Shown here one piece after another: positions 25,211 through 32,323 of a DNA stretch of 64,000 bases. The DNA comes from CAIVAT01 sp037137455 (GTDB taxonomy: Bacteria > Bacteroidota > Bacteroidia > Bacteroidales > FEN-979). The translations under genes and the position numbers were made by a program. The notes beneath the pieces are model-generated. The model searched no databases, had not been told where the DNA came from, and was given only the letters and a program-made list of their open reading frames with translations. The stretch spans positions 1 to 64,000 of the forward strand of contig JBAXKG010000006.1 of assembly GCA_037137455.1 (NCBI GenBank). Direction: 5' to 3'. Position 1 is the first letter of the stretch, and each line of letters begins with the position of its first letter.

Positions 25211-26203
25211 ATGACAGCAAGTGATAAGCCCAAAAATTTTGCGCTGATCGGCGCAGCAGGATACATAGCTCCACGCCACATGAAGGCGATCAGAGATACA
25301 GGTAATCAACTTGTTTGTGCCTTGGATCCGTATGACGGAGTGGGTATAATTGACAGTTACTTTCCTCACGCTGATTTCTTCATTGAACCTGAGCGGTTCG
25401 ACAGGCATCTTGACAAGCTGCGCCGACTGGCTCTTTCGAAAAAACGGATTGATGATAAAACGGTTGATTATGTAAGTATCTGTTCGCCAAACTACATGCA
25501 CGATTCGCATATCCGCCTGGCTTTGCGCAACGATGCCCATGCCATATGTGAAAAACCCATTGTATTGAATCCATGGAACCTGGATGCGCTTAATGAAATT
25601 GAAAAAGAGACCGGTAAAAAGGTTTATACCATTTTACAGCTGAGGCTTCATCCTTCAATAAAGGCATTACGTGAACAGATTCTCAAAGGGCCCAGGAATA
25701 AAATCTATGATCTTGATCTTACTTACATCACTTCAAGAGGAAACTGGTACTATAGGTCATGGAAAGGTGATGTGTCGAAATCGGGCGGTATAGCAACCAA
25801 CATCGGGGTCCATTTTTTTGATATGCTTACCTGGGTATTCGGAAAGGCAAAAGAGAATATAGTCAATGTCCTTAAAGAAAATAAAGCCGGTGGTTTGCTG
25901 AAGCTGGAACAAGCCAATATCCGTTGGTTTCTCAGCATTGATTTTAATGATATTCCTGAAGTTGTTCGCAAAGCAGGTAAAAGGACCTTTCGCTCTCTTG
26001 TTATGGGCGACCAGGAGATTGAATTCAGCGATGGGTTCACCGACCTTCATACCGAAATGTACAGCGAAATTATTGCAGGCCGTGGATATGGGCTAAAAGA
26101 TGCCAAACAAAGCATTAACATCGTATACCACATTCGCAATAATCAGCCGGTAGGATTAAAGGGCGATTATCACCCTATTTTGAAAACGATTGCTAAGAAG
26201 TAG
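25211..26203 (+). CDS. wbpB: UDP-GlcNAcA 3-dehydrogenase (WbpB/WlbA, Gfo/Idh/MocA family)
   Basis: The NAD-binding N-terminal Rossmann fold begins FALIGAAGYIAPRHMKAI; CEKPIVLNPWNL holds the conserved Lys of the EKP motif; QLRLHPSI and GGIATNIGVHFFDMLTW are typical of WlbA. It oxidises C3 of UDP-GlcNAcA, before WbpE and WbpD, to give UDP-2,3-diacetamido-2,3-dideoxyglucuronate. The UDP-GlcNAc 6-dehydrogenase (WbpA) needed upstream is not in this window. It is followed by galE. Confidence 0.9.
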   Translation: MTASDKPKNFALIGAAGYIAPRHMKAIRDTGNQLVCALDPYDGVGIIDSYFPHADFFIEPERFDRHLDKLRRLALSKKRIDDKTVDYVSICSPNYMHDSHIRLALRNDAHAICEKPIVLNPWNLDALNEIEKETGKKVYTILQLRLHPSIKALREQILKGPRNKIYDLDLTYITSRGNWYYRSWKGDVSKSGGIATNIGVHFFDMLTWVFGKAKENIVNVLKENKAGGLLKLEQANIRWFLSIDFNDIPEVVRKAGKRTFRSLVMGDQEIEFSDGFTDLHTEMYSEIIAGRGYGLKDAKQSINIVYHIRNNQPVGLKGDYHPILKTIAKK

Positions 26204-26261
26204 TGAGGATATTCATTAACTTGCCCGGTTTTTCGGGATTTTATTCTCAAACAGATTTTGT

Positions 26262-27281
26262 ATGAAAATATTAGTTACAGGAGGTACTGGTTATATCGGG
26301 TCACACACCGTTGTTGAGCTCCAGGCAAAGGGGTATGAAGTGATCATTGTTGACAACCTCTCAAATTCATCTATTGAGGTACTGGATAACATAGCGAAAA
26401 TATCCGGAAAAAAGCCTTTGTTTGAGAAGTTCGACCTGACAGATCCTGAAATGACCGCTGCCTTTTTCAAATTGCACAACGATATTATTGCAATCATTCA
26501 CTTTGCAGCCTTCAAAGCTGTAGGTGAATCAGTTGAATTTCCATTAATGTATTACCGAAATAACCTGCTTTCACTTGTGAACATAATGCAAGGCATGATT
26601 GATAATGGCATTCGTGATTTTGTGTTTTCGTCATCTTGTACAGTTTACGGACAACCGGAGGTGCTGCCAGCAAGTGAAGACTCACCAATTCAGAAAGCAG
26701 CTTCACCCTATGGAAATACCAAGCAAATTTCTGAAGAGATCATTACTGATACGAGTTTGAATGCAAATATCCATGCAATCATGTTACGATATTTCAATCC
26801 TATAGGTGCACATGAAACGGCCTTCATAGGTGAACTTCCACTTGGTATTCCAAATTGCCTGATGCCGTACATTACCCAAACCGCAATTGGTAAACGACCT
26901 TTTTTGCGGGTATGGGGCGATGATTATGATACTCCCGACGGAACTGCCATCCGTGACTATATTCATGTGGTTGATTTGGCGAAAGCCCATGTGATTGCAG
27001 TGGAACGCCTGACAGAGGGAAAAGGGAAAAAGAATATTGAGGTTTTCAATCTTGGGACCGGAAACGGCTTCTCGGTAATGGAGGTAATTAAGTCGTTCGA
27101 ACGCACCTCCGGGGTGAAATTAAATTACGAAATCATGGGACGAAGACCGGGCGATATCGTCAAAGTATGGGCTAATACTGAGTTTGCAAATAAGGAATTG
27201 GGTTGGAAGGCGGAAAAGAACCTCGACGAAATGACCAGTTCAGCCTGGAAATGGGAGCGGGCATTAGCGAAAAAAAAATAG
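26262..27281 (+). CDS. galE: UDP-glucose 4-epimerase (GalE)
   Basis: This extended short-chain dehydrogenase interconverts UDP-glucose and UDP-galactose, or their N-acetyl forms. GGTGYIGS at 7-14 binds NAD, and Tyr150/Lys154 (SPYGNTK) is the catalytic pair. The 339-residue length and RYFNPIGAH segment are typical of GalE. It follows wbpB by 58 nt, with a small hairpin (CCCG/CGGG, 26224-26237) in the gap, and is followed by rfbB. Context suggests surface polysaccharide synthesis. Confidence 0.93.
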   Translation: MKILVTGGTGYIGSHTVVELQAKGYEVIIVDNLSNSSIEVLDNIAKISGKKPLFEKFDLTDPEMTAAFFKLHNDIIAIIHFAAFKAVGESVEFPLMYYRNNLLSLVNIMQGMIDNGIRDFVFSSSCTVYGQPEVLPASEDSPIQKAASPYGNTKQISEEIITDTSLNANIHAIMLRYFNPIGAHETAFIGELPLGIPNCLMPYITQTAIGKRPFLRVWGDDYDTPDGTAIRDYIHVVDLAKAHVIAVERLTEGKGKKNIEVFNLGTGNGFSVMEVIKSFERTSGVKLNYEIMGRRPGDIVKVWANTEFANKELGWKAEKNLDEMTSSAWKWERALAKKK

Positions 27282-27313
27282 GAAATAATGAAATAGTGAA
27301 ATTATGAAAACAA
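27282..27313 (+). repeat. 8-bp degenerate tandem repeat overlapping the rfbB start
   Basis: Four units of the form GAAATAAT, GAAATAGT, GAAATTAT, GAAAACAA run from 27282 to 27313; the ATG of rfbB (27304) lies within the array. It fills the whole galE-rfbB gap. Confidence 0.65.
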
Positions 27314-28353
27314 TTTTGATCACCGGAGGCGCTGGCTTCATTGGATCTCATGTAGTTCGCAGATTTGTAAAAAAATATCAGGATTATAAAATCGTGAACG
27401 TTGACAACCTGACATATGCAGGGAACCTGGCTAATCTTCGCGACATTGAAAAAGAGCCCAACTACGAATTTGTCAAAGCCGATATCACAGCAGGTGAACT
27501 GATGAAGGCCCTGTTTAAAAAATATCGTTTTGATGGAGTGATCCATTTGGCCGCCGAATCGCATGTTGACCGGTCCATCAGCAGCCCAATGGAATTTATC
27601 TATGCCAACATCGTAGGGACGGTCAATCTGCTGAATGCAGCGCGCCTTATCTGGGATGATTTTTCAGGCAAAAGGTTTTATCATATTTCAACAGATGAGG
27701 TTTATGGTTCGCTTGGCGCAAAAGGATTTTTTTACGAAAACACGCCATATGACCCAAGGAGCCCCTATTCTGCTTCGAAGGCAAGCTCTGACCACCTTGT
27801 AAGAGCTTACAATCATACCTATGGACTTCCAGCCGTTATTTCCAATTGTTCCAACAACTATGGCCCCTTTCAGTTTCCTGAGAAACTTATCCCTCTGGCC
27901 ATTCATAATATCAAGAACAACAAACTCATCCCGGTTTATGGCAAGGGCGAGAATATTCGCGACTGGCTTTATGTTGAGGACCATGCCATTGCCATCGACC
28001 TGATTTATCATGAAGGAAAAATTGCTGAAACATACAATATCGGCGGGCACAATGAATGGAAAAACATCGACCTTATTCACATGCTTTGTGAAATTATGAA
28101 CCGCAAACTGAAACGTTCGGCCGGTACTTCCGAAAACCTGATAACTTATGTGAAAGATCGTGCAGGTCATGATTTGAGGTATGCCATTGATTCTGGTAAA
28201 ATCCAGAAAGAACTTGGATGGAAACCCAGCCTGCAGTTTGCCGAAGGCCTCGAAAAAACTGTTGAATGGTACCTTGCGAATGAAGAGTGGATGAAAAATG
28301 TTACTTCTGGCGAGTATCAGAAATATTACGATAGCCAGTATAACAAGCGATAA
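27304..28353 (+). CDS. rfbB: dTDP-glucose 4,6-dehydratase (RfbB/RmlB)
   Basis: The enzyme makes dTDP-4-keto-6-deoxyglucose. GGAGFIGSH at 8-16 binds NAD, STDEVYG at 129-135 holds the catalytic Asp/Glu, and Tyr155/Lys159 (YSASK) is the SDR pair. The length of 349 is typical. The partners for dTDP-rhamnose (rfbA, rfbC, rfbD) are not beside it, so they must lie elsewhere or the product feeds another 6-deoxysugar. It ends the sugar operon and converges with fabD over a hairpin. Confidence 0.93.
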   Translation: MKTILITGGAGFIGSHVVRRFVKKYQDYKIVNVDNLTYAGNLANLRDIEKEPNYEFVKADITAGELMKALFKKYRFDGVIHLAAESHVDRSISSPMEFIYANIVGTVNLLNAARLIWDDFSGKRFYHISTDEVYGSLGAKGFFYENTPYDPRSPYSASKASSDHLVRAYNHTYGLPAVISNCSNNYGPFQFPEKLIPLAIHNIKNNKLIPVYGKGENIRDWLYVEDHAIAIDLIYHEGKIAETYNIGGHNEWKNIDLIHMLCEIMNRKLKRSAGTSENLITYVKDRAGHDLRYAIDSGKIQKELGWKPSLQFAEGLEKTVEWYLANEEWMKNVTSGEYQKYYDSQYNKR

Positions 28354-28378
28354 GAATTGCAGGAAAGATCAACTTGTA

Positions 28379-28415
28379 AGTGAATCCCACCCCGGCAGGG
28401 TGTTCAATTTTCACT
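28379..28415. terminator. Candidate hairpin between convergent rfbB and fabD
   Basis: CACCC (28388-28392) and GGGTG (28398-28402) pair around a 5-nt loop; flanking AGTGAA (28379-28384) and TTCACT (28410-28415) can extend the structure. The U-tract is weak, so the terminator role is uncertain. Confidence 0.4.
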
Positions 28416-29289
28416 AAACTCCCGAAACAGTAACATCTTTTCCAATCTTTGCTATCAGTCCCTGTAGCACATTCCCGGGGCCGACTTCTACAAAATTATC
28501 AGCTCCGTCAATGATCATATGCTGTACGATCTGTGTCCAGAGAACCGGTGCAGTGAGCTGGTCAATGAGATTCTGTTTGATCTGTGATGGATCGGTTACA
28601 CGCAGTGCAGTTGCATTTTGGTAAATCGGACAAATTGGGGCGTTTACTTTAGTTGCATTGATAGCCTTGGCAAGTTCCGCACGAGCAGGCTCCATCAGAG
28701 GTGAGTGAAACGCACCGCCAACTTTGAGTGGCAAAGCCCTGCGAGCGCCCACAGCCTTCAACTTTTCACAAGCCAGTTCAATTCCTTTAATACTACCAGA
28801 GATAACAAGTTGTCCGGGACTGTTGTAATTGGCCGGAACCACTATTTCTTCAATGGATTTACAAATCTCTTCTACTTTGGCATCTTCGAGTCCAAGGATA
28901 GCTGCCATTGTTGAGGGTTCAGTTTCGCAGGCTTTCTGCATGGCATGGGCACGGGCTGATACTAAACGGAGTCCGTCTTCGAATGATATTGCCTTGATTG
29001 ATACAAGAGCAGAAAACTCACCAAGGGAATGACCTGCAACCATATCAGGCTTAAAGCTGTCACCAAGCGTGGCAGCGAGAATCACTGAATGAAGAAAAAT
29101 AGCCGGCTGGGTTACCTTTGTCTGCCGAAGGTCTTCATCAGATCCGGAAAACATCAGGTCGGTAATATGGAACCCCAAAATCTCATTTGCTTTTTCGAAC
29201 ATTTCTTTTGCTAAAGACGAATGTTCATAGAGGTTTTTTCCCATTCCGATATATTGAGCTCCCTGCCCGGGAAATACGTATGCTTTCAT
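28414..29289 (-). CDS. fabD: Malonyl-CoA:ACP transacylase (FabD)
   Basis: FabD loads malonyl groups on acyl carrier protein for fatty acid synthesis. GQGAQ at 8-12 and the nucleophile Ser88 in GHSLGEFSAL are diagnostic, as is the later AFHSPLM with the catalytic His. The length of 291 residues is normal. No other fab gene is adjacent. It lies 57 nt downstream of the membrane protein gene at 29347-30087, on the same strand. Confidence 0.95.
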   Translation of the reverse strand: MKAYVFPGQGAQYIGMGKNLYEHSSLAKEMFEKANEILGFHITDLMFSGSDEDLRQTKVTQPAIFLHSVILAATLGDSFKPDMVAGHSLGEFSALVSIKAISFEDGLRLVSARAHAMQKACETEPSTMAAILGLEDAKVEEICKSIEEIVVPANYNSPGQLVISGSIKGIELACEKLKAVGARRALPLKVGGAFHSPLMEPARAELAKAINATKVNAPICPIYQNATALRVTDPSQIKQNLIDQLTAPVLWTQIVQHMIIDGADNFVEVGPGNVLQGLIAKIGKDVTVSGV

Positions 29290-29346
29290 ATCAGGAAATT
29301 AGAATTGGAATCTTGTGTGAATTTCGCTGCTTTGCTATTAAGCTTC

Positions 29347-30087
29347 TTATTTTCTGTCTCCCAGAAATCTCAATAGAAACATGAACAGATTGATAAAATC
29401 GAGATAGAGGGTAAGGGCTCCCAGGATGCTGAGTTTCCTTATATTCGCTTCTCCAGATTCTCCCGAACCGGCGCCAATCCTCTTCAGACGCTGCACATCA
29501 TAAGCTGTCAATCCGGTAAATATCAGCACCCCGATAACGCTGATGATATAATCCATTGTGCCGCTTTTCAGAAAGAAATTTACGAACATGGCCACCATCA
29601 GTCCGATAAGCCCCATCATCATGATTGACCCGAATTTGGTCAGATCAGTTTTTGTGGTATACCCTGTAACAGCCATGATACCGAACATCGCAGCCGTAAT
29701 GGCAAATGTTTTATAAACCGACGCAGCTGTATACACAAGCAGGATGAAGCTAAGGCTCATACCCATCAGCACCGAAAAGGATATAAATAAAAGTGTCAAA
29801 ATGGCAGGTGACAGTCGTTGAAATCCGAATGACATCAACAAAACGAAGCCGATTGGAGCCAGCATAACAATCCAACCCAAACCGGTCATGCTGCCGGTCT
29901 CAACATTTCTCAAACTACTCATCAACGATTCGGAAGAGCTGAACCAATAGGCCGTAATTGCTGTTACAATCATCGCCAGGGTCATCCATCCGAACACCTG
30001 TGTCATGAATGATTTTGCCACAGTCGCATCCTGGGTGCCCTGCTGCGCTGTAAAAAACCCTCTGTTATTATTCGTTTGTTCAAACAT
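29347..30087 (-). CDS. Bax inhibitor-1/YccA-family membrane protein
   Basis: The 246-residue protein has seven predicted TM helices after a short polar N terminus (NNNRGFFTAQQGTQD). The family segment TGLTAYDVQRLKRI near the C-terminal third and the ending LTLYLDFINLFMFLLRFLG are typical. Relatives act as pH-sensitive calcium leak channels (YetJ) or interact with FtsH (YccA); the role here is unknown. It has a -7 box at 30135-30142. Confidence 0.92.
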   Translation of the reverse strand: MFEQTNNNRGFFTAQQGTQDATVAKSFMTQVFGWMTLAMIVTAITAYWFSSSESLMSSLRNVETGSMTGLGWIVMLAPIGFVLLMSFGFQRLSPAILTLLFISFSVLMGMSLSFILLVYTAASVYKTFAITAAMFGIMAVTGYTTKTDLTKFGSIMMMGLIGLMVAMFVNFFLKSGTMDYIISVIGVLIFTGLTAYDVQRLKRIGAGSGESGEANIRKLSILGALTLYLDFINLFMFLLRFLGDRK

Positions 30088-30134
30088 AATCTATTCTCCT
30101 ATTGTTTAGTCGTTTACTTAAAAAATTCAAAGGT

Positions 30135-30142
30135 CAAAACTA
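30135..30142 (-). promoter_or_regulatory. Candidate -7 box (TAgtTTTG) for the Bax-inhibitor-type gene
   Basis: The plus strand reads CAAAacTA; the predicted start lies about 40 nt before the ATG at 30087. Confidence 0.45.
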
Positions 30143-30184
30143 TCAGTATATCAGCATAATACTAAACCATCATATTGCAGATTT

Positions 30185-30208
30185 TCAAATTCTCAAATTC
30201 TCAAATCC
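30185..30208. repeat. 8-bp tandem repeat at the 3' end of folE
   Basis: Three units (TCAAATTC, TCAAATTC, TCAAATCC) end directly against the folE stop codon (TCA at 30209-30211, TGA on the minus strand). The placement mirrors the heptamer array at the end of the purF-like gene. Confidence 0.7.
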
Positions 30209-30823
30209 TCAATGCAATTTTGTGCTTATCAGGTGCAGAAATTCAGCCCTGGTTTTATCCCTTTCAAAAGCGCCGACAAAATCGGAAGTTGTTGTAACAC
30301 AATTTTGCTTCTGAACTCCGCGCATTGCCATACACAAATGTTGTGCCTCAATCACGACTGCCACGCCAAGGGGTTTCAGGGTGTCATTTATGGCATCTTT
30401 GATTTGCATTGTCAGCCGCTCCTGAACCTGTAACCTGCGGGCATAAATATCGACCACCCTGGCAATTTTGCTTAAACCGGTTATATACTTATCAGGAATA
30501 TAAGCAACATGAGCTTTACCAATAAATGGAACCATGTGGTGTTCGCACAATGAGTAGATTTCAATGTCTTTTACAATAACCATCTCCCGGTAATCTTCCC
30601 TGAACTTCGCAGAACTCAAAATCTCTTTTGGATCAAGGGCATAGCCATGGGTAAGGAATTGGATGGCTTTTGCTACACGAAGTGGCGTCCTTTCCAGCCC
30701 TTCCCTATCGGGGTTTTCACCAATAAGACGAAGTATCTCTTTATAGTGAAAACCTAACTCTTCAGTTGTTTTTTGATCGAATTCCTCAACTTTTTCATAA
30801 TTCAGTTTTCTTCTGATAGCCAT
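30209..30823 (-). CDS. folE: GTP cyclohydrolase I (FolE)
   Basis: FolE converts GTP to dihydroneopterin triphosphate, the shared precursor of folate, biopterin-like compounds and queuosine. Zinc ligands Cys93, His96 and Cys164 lie in SLCEHHMVPFIGKAHVAYIP and QHLCMAMRG. The 204-residue length is normal. The gene lies 17 nt after a 6-pyruvoyl-tetrahydropterin synthase homologue, so the two form a pterin pair. Confidence 0.95.
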   Translation of the reverse strand: MAIRRKLNYEKVEEFDQKTTEELGFHYKEILRLIGENPDREGLERTPLRVAKAIQFLTHGYALDPKEILSSAKFREDYREMVIVKDIEIYSLCEHHMVPFIGKAHVAYIPDKYITGLSKIARVVDIYARRLQVQERLTMQIKDAINDTLKPLGVAVVIEAQHLCMAMRGVQKQNCVTTTSDFVGAFERDKTRAEFLHLISTKLH

Positions 30824-30840
30824 GTGTTTTCATTTAAAAA

Positions 30841-31254
30841 TCAATCACCATAATATTCAATAATATTGTTCTCAGATTGCTCAAGGCGGACACAGTACAA
30901 AAAACCACCAAATTTCCTGATATCATGCGTCAGTTCATTCCAAATCCCGATGGCTACATTCTCGCTTGTTGGAACTTTCCCCGATAAGAAATCAACTTCA
31001 AGGTTCAGGTTTTTATGATCGACCTTTTTCAGGATCTTATCCTCGATCAACTTACTCAAATGACGAAGATGAATTACCAACCCTGTTTTAGGGTCAGCCT
31101 CTCCTTTAACAGTGACAAAAAAGATATAATTATGTCCGTGCCAGTTTGGATTTGAACATTTGCCAAAGATTTCAAAATTCTCATCATCAGTTAATTCCGG
31201 AAGAAAAAGACGATGTGCAGCACTGAAATGTTCACGGCGGGTGATGTAAACCAT
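30841..31254 (-). CDS. 6-pyruvoyl-tetrahydropterin synthase/QueD family protein (second copy)
   Basis: Zinc ligands His14, His39 and His41 and catalytic Cys33 are present in GKCSNPNWHGHNY. The spacing CxxxxxHGH resembles animal-type PTPS rather than the CxxxHGH of QueD at 15910-16356. Start ATG 31254 is preferred; an upstream in-frame codon at 31293 lies above the -7 box at 31273-31280. The 137 residues fit the family. Neighbouring folE supplies its substrate. It may make a tetrahydrobiopterin-type cofactor or be a second queuosine enzyme; the sequence alone does not decide. Confidence 0.87.
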   Translation of the reverse strand: MVYITRREHFSAAHRLFLPELTDDENFEIFGKCSNPNWHGHNYIFFVTVKGEADPKTGLVIHLRHLSKLIEDKILKKVDHKNLNLEVDFLSGKVPTSENVAIGIWNELTHDIRKFGGFLYCVRLEQSENNIIEYYGD

Positions 31255-31272
31255 TTCGAATGAATTTGAATG

Positions 31273-31280
31273 CAAAGATA
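31273..31280 (-). promoter_or_regulatory. Candidate -7 box (TAtcTTTG) for the PTPS-folE pair
   Basis: The plus strand reads CAAAgaTA in the gap after the upstream membrane gene; the predicted start lies about 12 nt before ATG 31254. Confidence 0.5.
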
Positions 31281-31289
31281 TTGTTTTTA

Positions 31290-31694
31290 TCACTGCACTT
31301 TGTCACCCCGGTTTGATGGCTTTGTGAATTTGATGATACAAACAGATTCGAAAATTGTATAGCACAGGTAAAGGATGAAAAAGCCGAGCATGAAGGGGAT
31401 TGCATCGCTACGGTTGATAACTGCATAAGCAATCATGACCCCTGCATAAATAAAAAGTTTGATGATAATGGTTAAAAGGAAGGTGTTTACGAATTTGATA
31501 AATCTTTTATCGGTTGATTTAAGCAGGTAATAAAAGGATAGGAGCGAGGATGCAAGGAAAAAGACAAAAAGGAAAGGAAGCGCTGGAGAAAAATAAGCTT
31601 TCGGAAGTATTAACATGATAATCAGCGCAATAATTCCAAGAATACCAGAAAAGACCAGTATGTTTTTGAGATATTTTATATAAGCTGATTTCAT
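31290..31694 (-). CDS. Small four-TM membrane protein in the ATP-synthase accessory position
   Basis: The 134-residue protein has four hydrophobic helices and a short polar C terminus (FTKPSNRGDKVQ). I do not recognise a catalytic motif. In many Bacteroidota a protein of this size lies between atpZ and atpB, and the gene here follows atpZ by 37 nt. The expected atpB and following ATP synthase genes are absent; the pterin pair follows instead. Confidence 0.7.
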   Translation of the reverse strand: MKSAYIKYLKNILVFSGILGIIALIIMLILPKAYFSPALPFLFVFFLASSLLSFYYLLKSTDKRFIKFVNTFLLTIIIKLFIYAGVMIAYAVINRSDAIPFMLGFFILYLCYTIFESVCIIKFTKPSNRGDKVQ

Positions 31695-31731
31695 AGTTCA
31701 AAGATGTAAAATATTAAAAAATAAAGCAAAG

Positions 31732-31941
31732 CTACTTGCGCAAGAGGTCTTTTGTGACAAAATAGATAGAAAGGGAAACAGATACAATGGAAAGAATTAC
31801 GGTCAGGACAGGCTTTGTATGAAGCCATTGATCGAGTTTAAAACCGGCAAATACACCTAAAAGAATTATTACCAGCATTTGAATTGCCATGCCTGAATAG
31901 CGGGCATAGTCGTAAAGATTATTGCGTGGTGAAGCTTTCAT
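31732..31941 (-). CDS. atpZ: AtpZ/AtpI-type small membrane protein
   Basis: A 69-residue protein with two TM helices: YDYARYSGMAIQMLVIILL, GVFAGFKLDQWL and a second hydrophobic helix. The GxxxGxxLDxWL pattern is the AtpZ/AtpI hallmark. Such proteins help assemble the F0 c-ring or supply magnesium to the ATP synthase. ATG 31941 overlaps the bactofilin stop region by 23 bp; a longer frame reaches 32022 but lies wholly inside the bactofilin gene. Confidence 0.8.
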   Translation of the reverse strand: MKASPRNNLYDYARYSGMAIQMLVIILLGVFAGFKLDQWLHTKPVLTVILSIVSVSLSIYFVTKDLLRK

Positions 31942-32317
31942 TAGTGCTCGTTGGAAACTGGGTATCTTTTGAGCCGGGTTGTTCCATTGTACAGGTTCCG
32001 GAGAATTTTGCCCCGGGTTCAATTGCCAGTTTCACGGTCGTAATATCGCCGCTGAAACGAGCGGTCTCCTTTAAAGTGAGGAGTTCAGAAACCTTAACTG
32101 TAGCCTTTATCTCACCCGAAAAGTCGGCATTATGGCATTGTATTTCACCATCGATCTTTCCTGTAGGGCCAACAACGATTTTGCCTTTGCAGTAGATAGT
32201 GCCATTGAGGGCTCCATCAATCCGAAAATCACCATTAACCTGGATATCTCCTTTAACAACTGCCCCTGGCCCCAGAATATTAATGGTAGGCATTTCAGCT
32301 TCTCTTTTTTTTGACAT
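31919..32317 (-). CDS. Bactofilin (polymer-forming cytoskeletal protein)
   Basis: The 132-residue protein is a right-handed beta-helix of short repeats (GAVVKGDIQVNGDFRIDGALNGTI, split here as GAVVKGDIQVNG and DFRIDGALNGTI; then GKIDGEIQCHNADF and SGEIKATVKV) with disordered ends, the bactofilin pattern. Such proteins form static filaments at the membrane and often work with M23 peptidases in cell-wall shaping. It lies 6 nt after porW, and an M23 peptidase is encoded on the other side of porW. Confidence 0.9.
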   Translation of the reverse strand: MSKKREAEMPTINILGPGAVVKGDIQVNGDFRIDGALNGTIYCKGKIVVGPTGKIDGEIQCHNADFSGEIKATVKVSELLTLKETARFSGDITTVKLAIEPGAKFSGTCTMEQPGSKDTQFPTSTNESFTTQ

Positions 32318-32323
32318 ATAAAC

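Noticed and set aside
27304..28353. A dTDP-rhamnose gene cluster
   Set aside because: Only rfbB is present; rfbA, rfbC and rfbD are not next to it.
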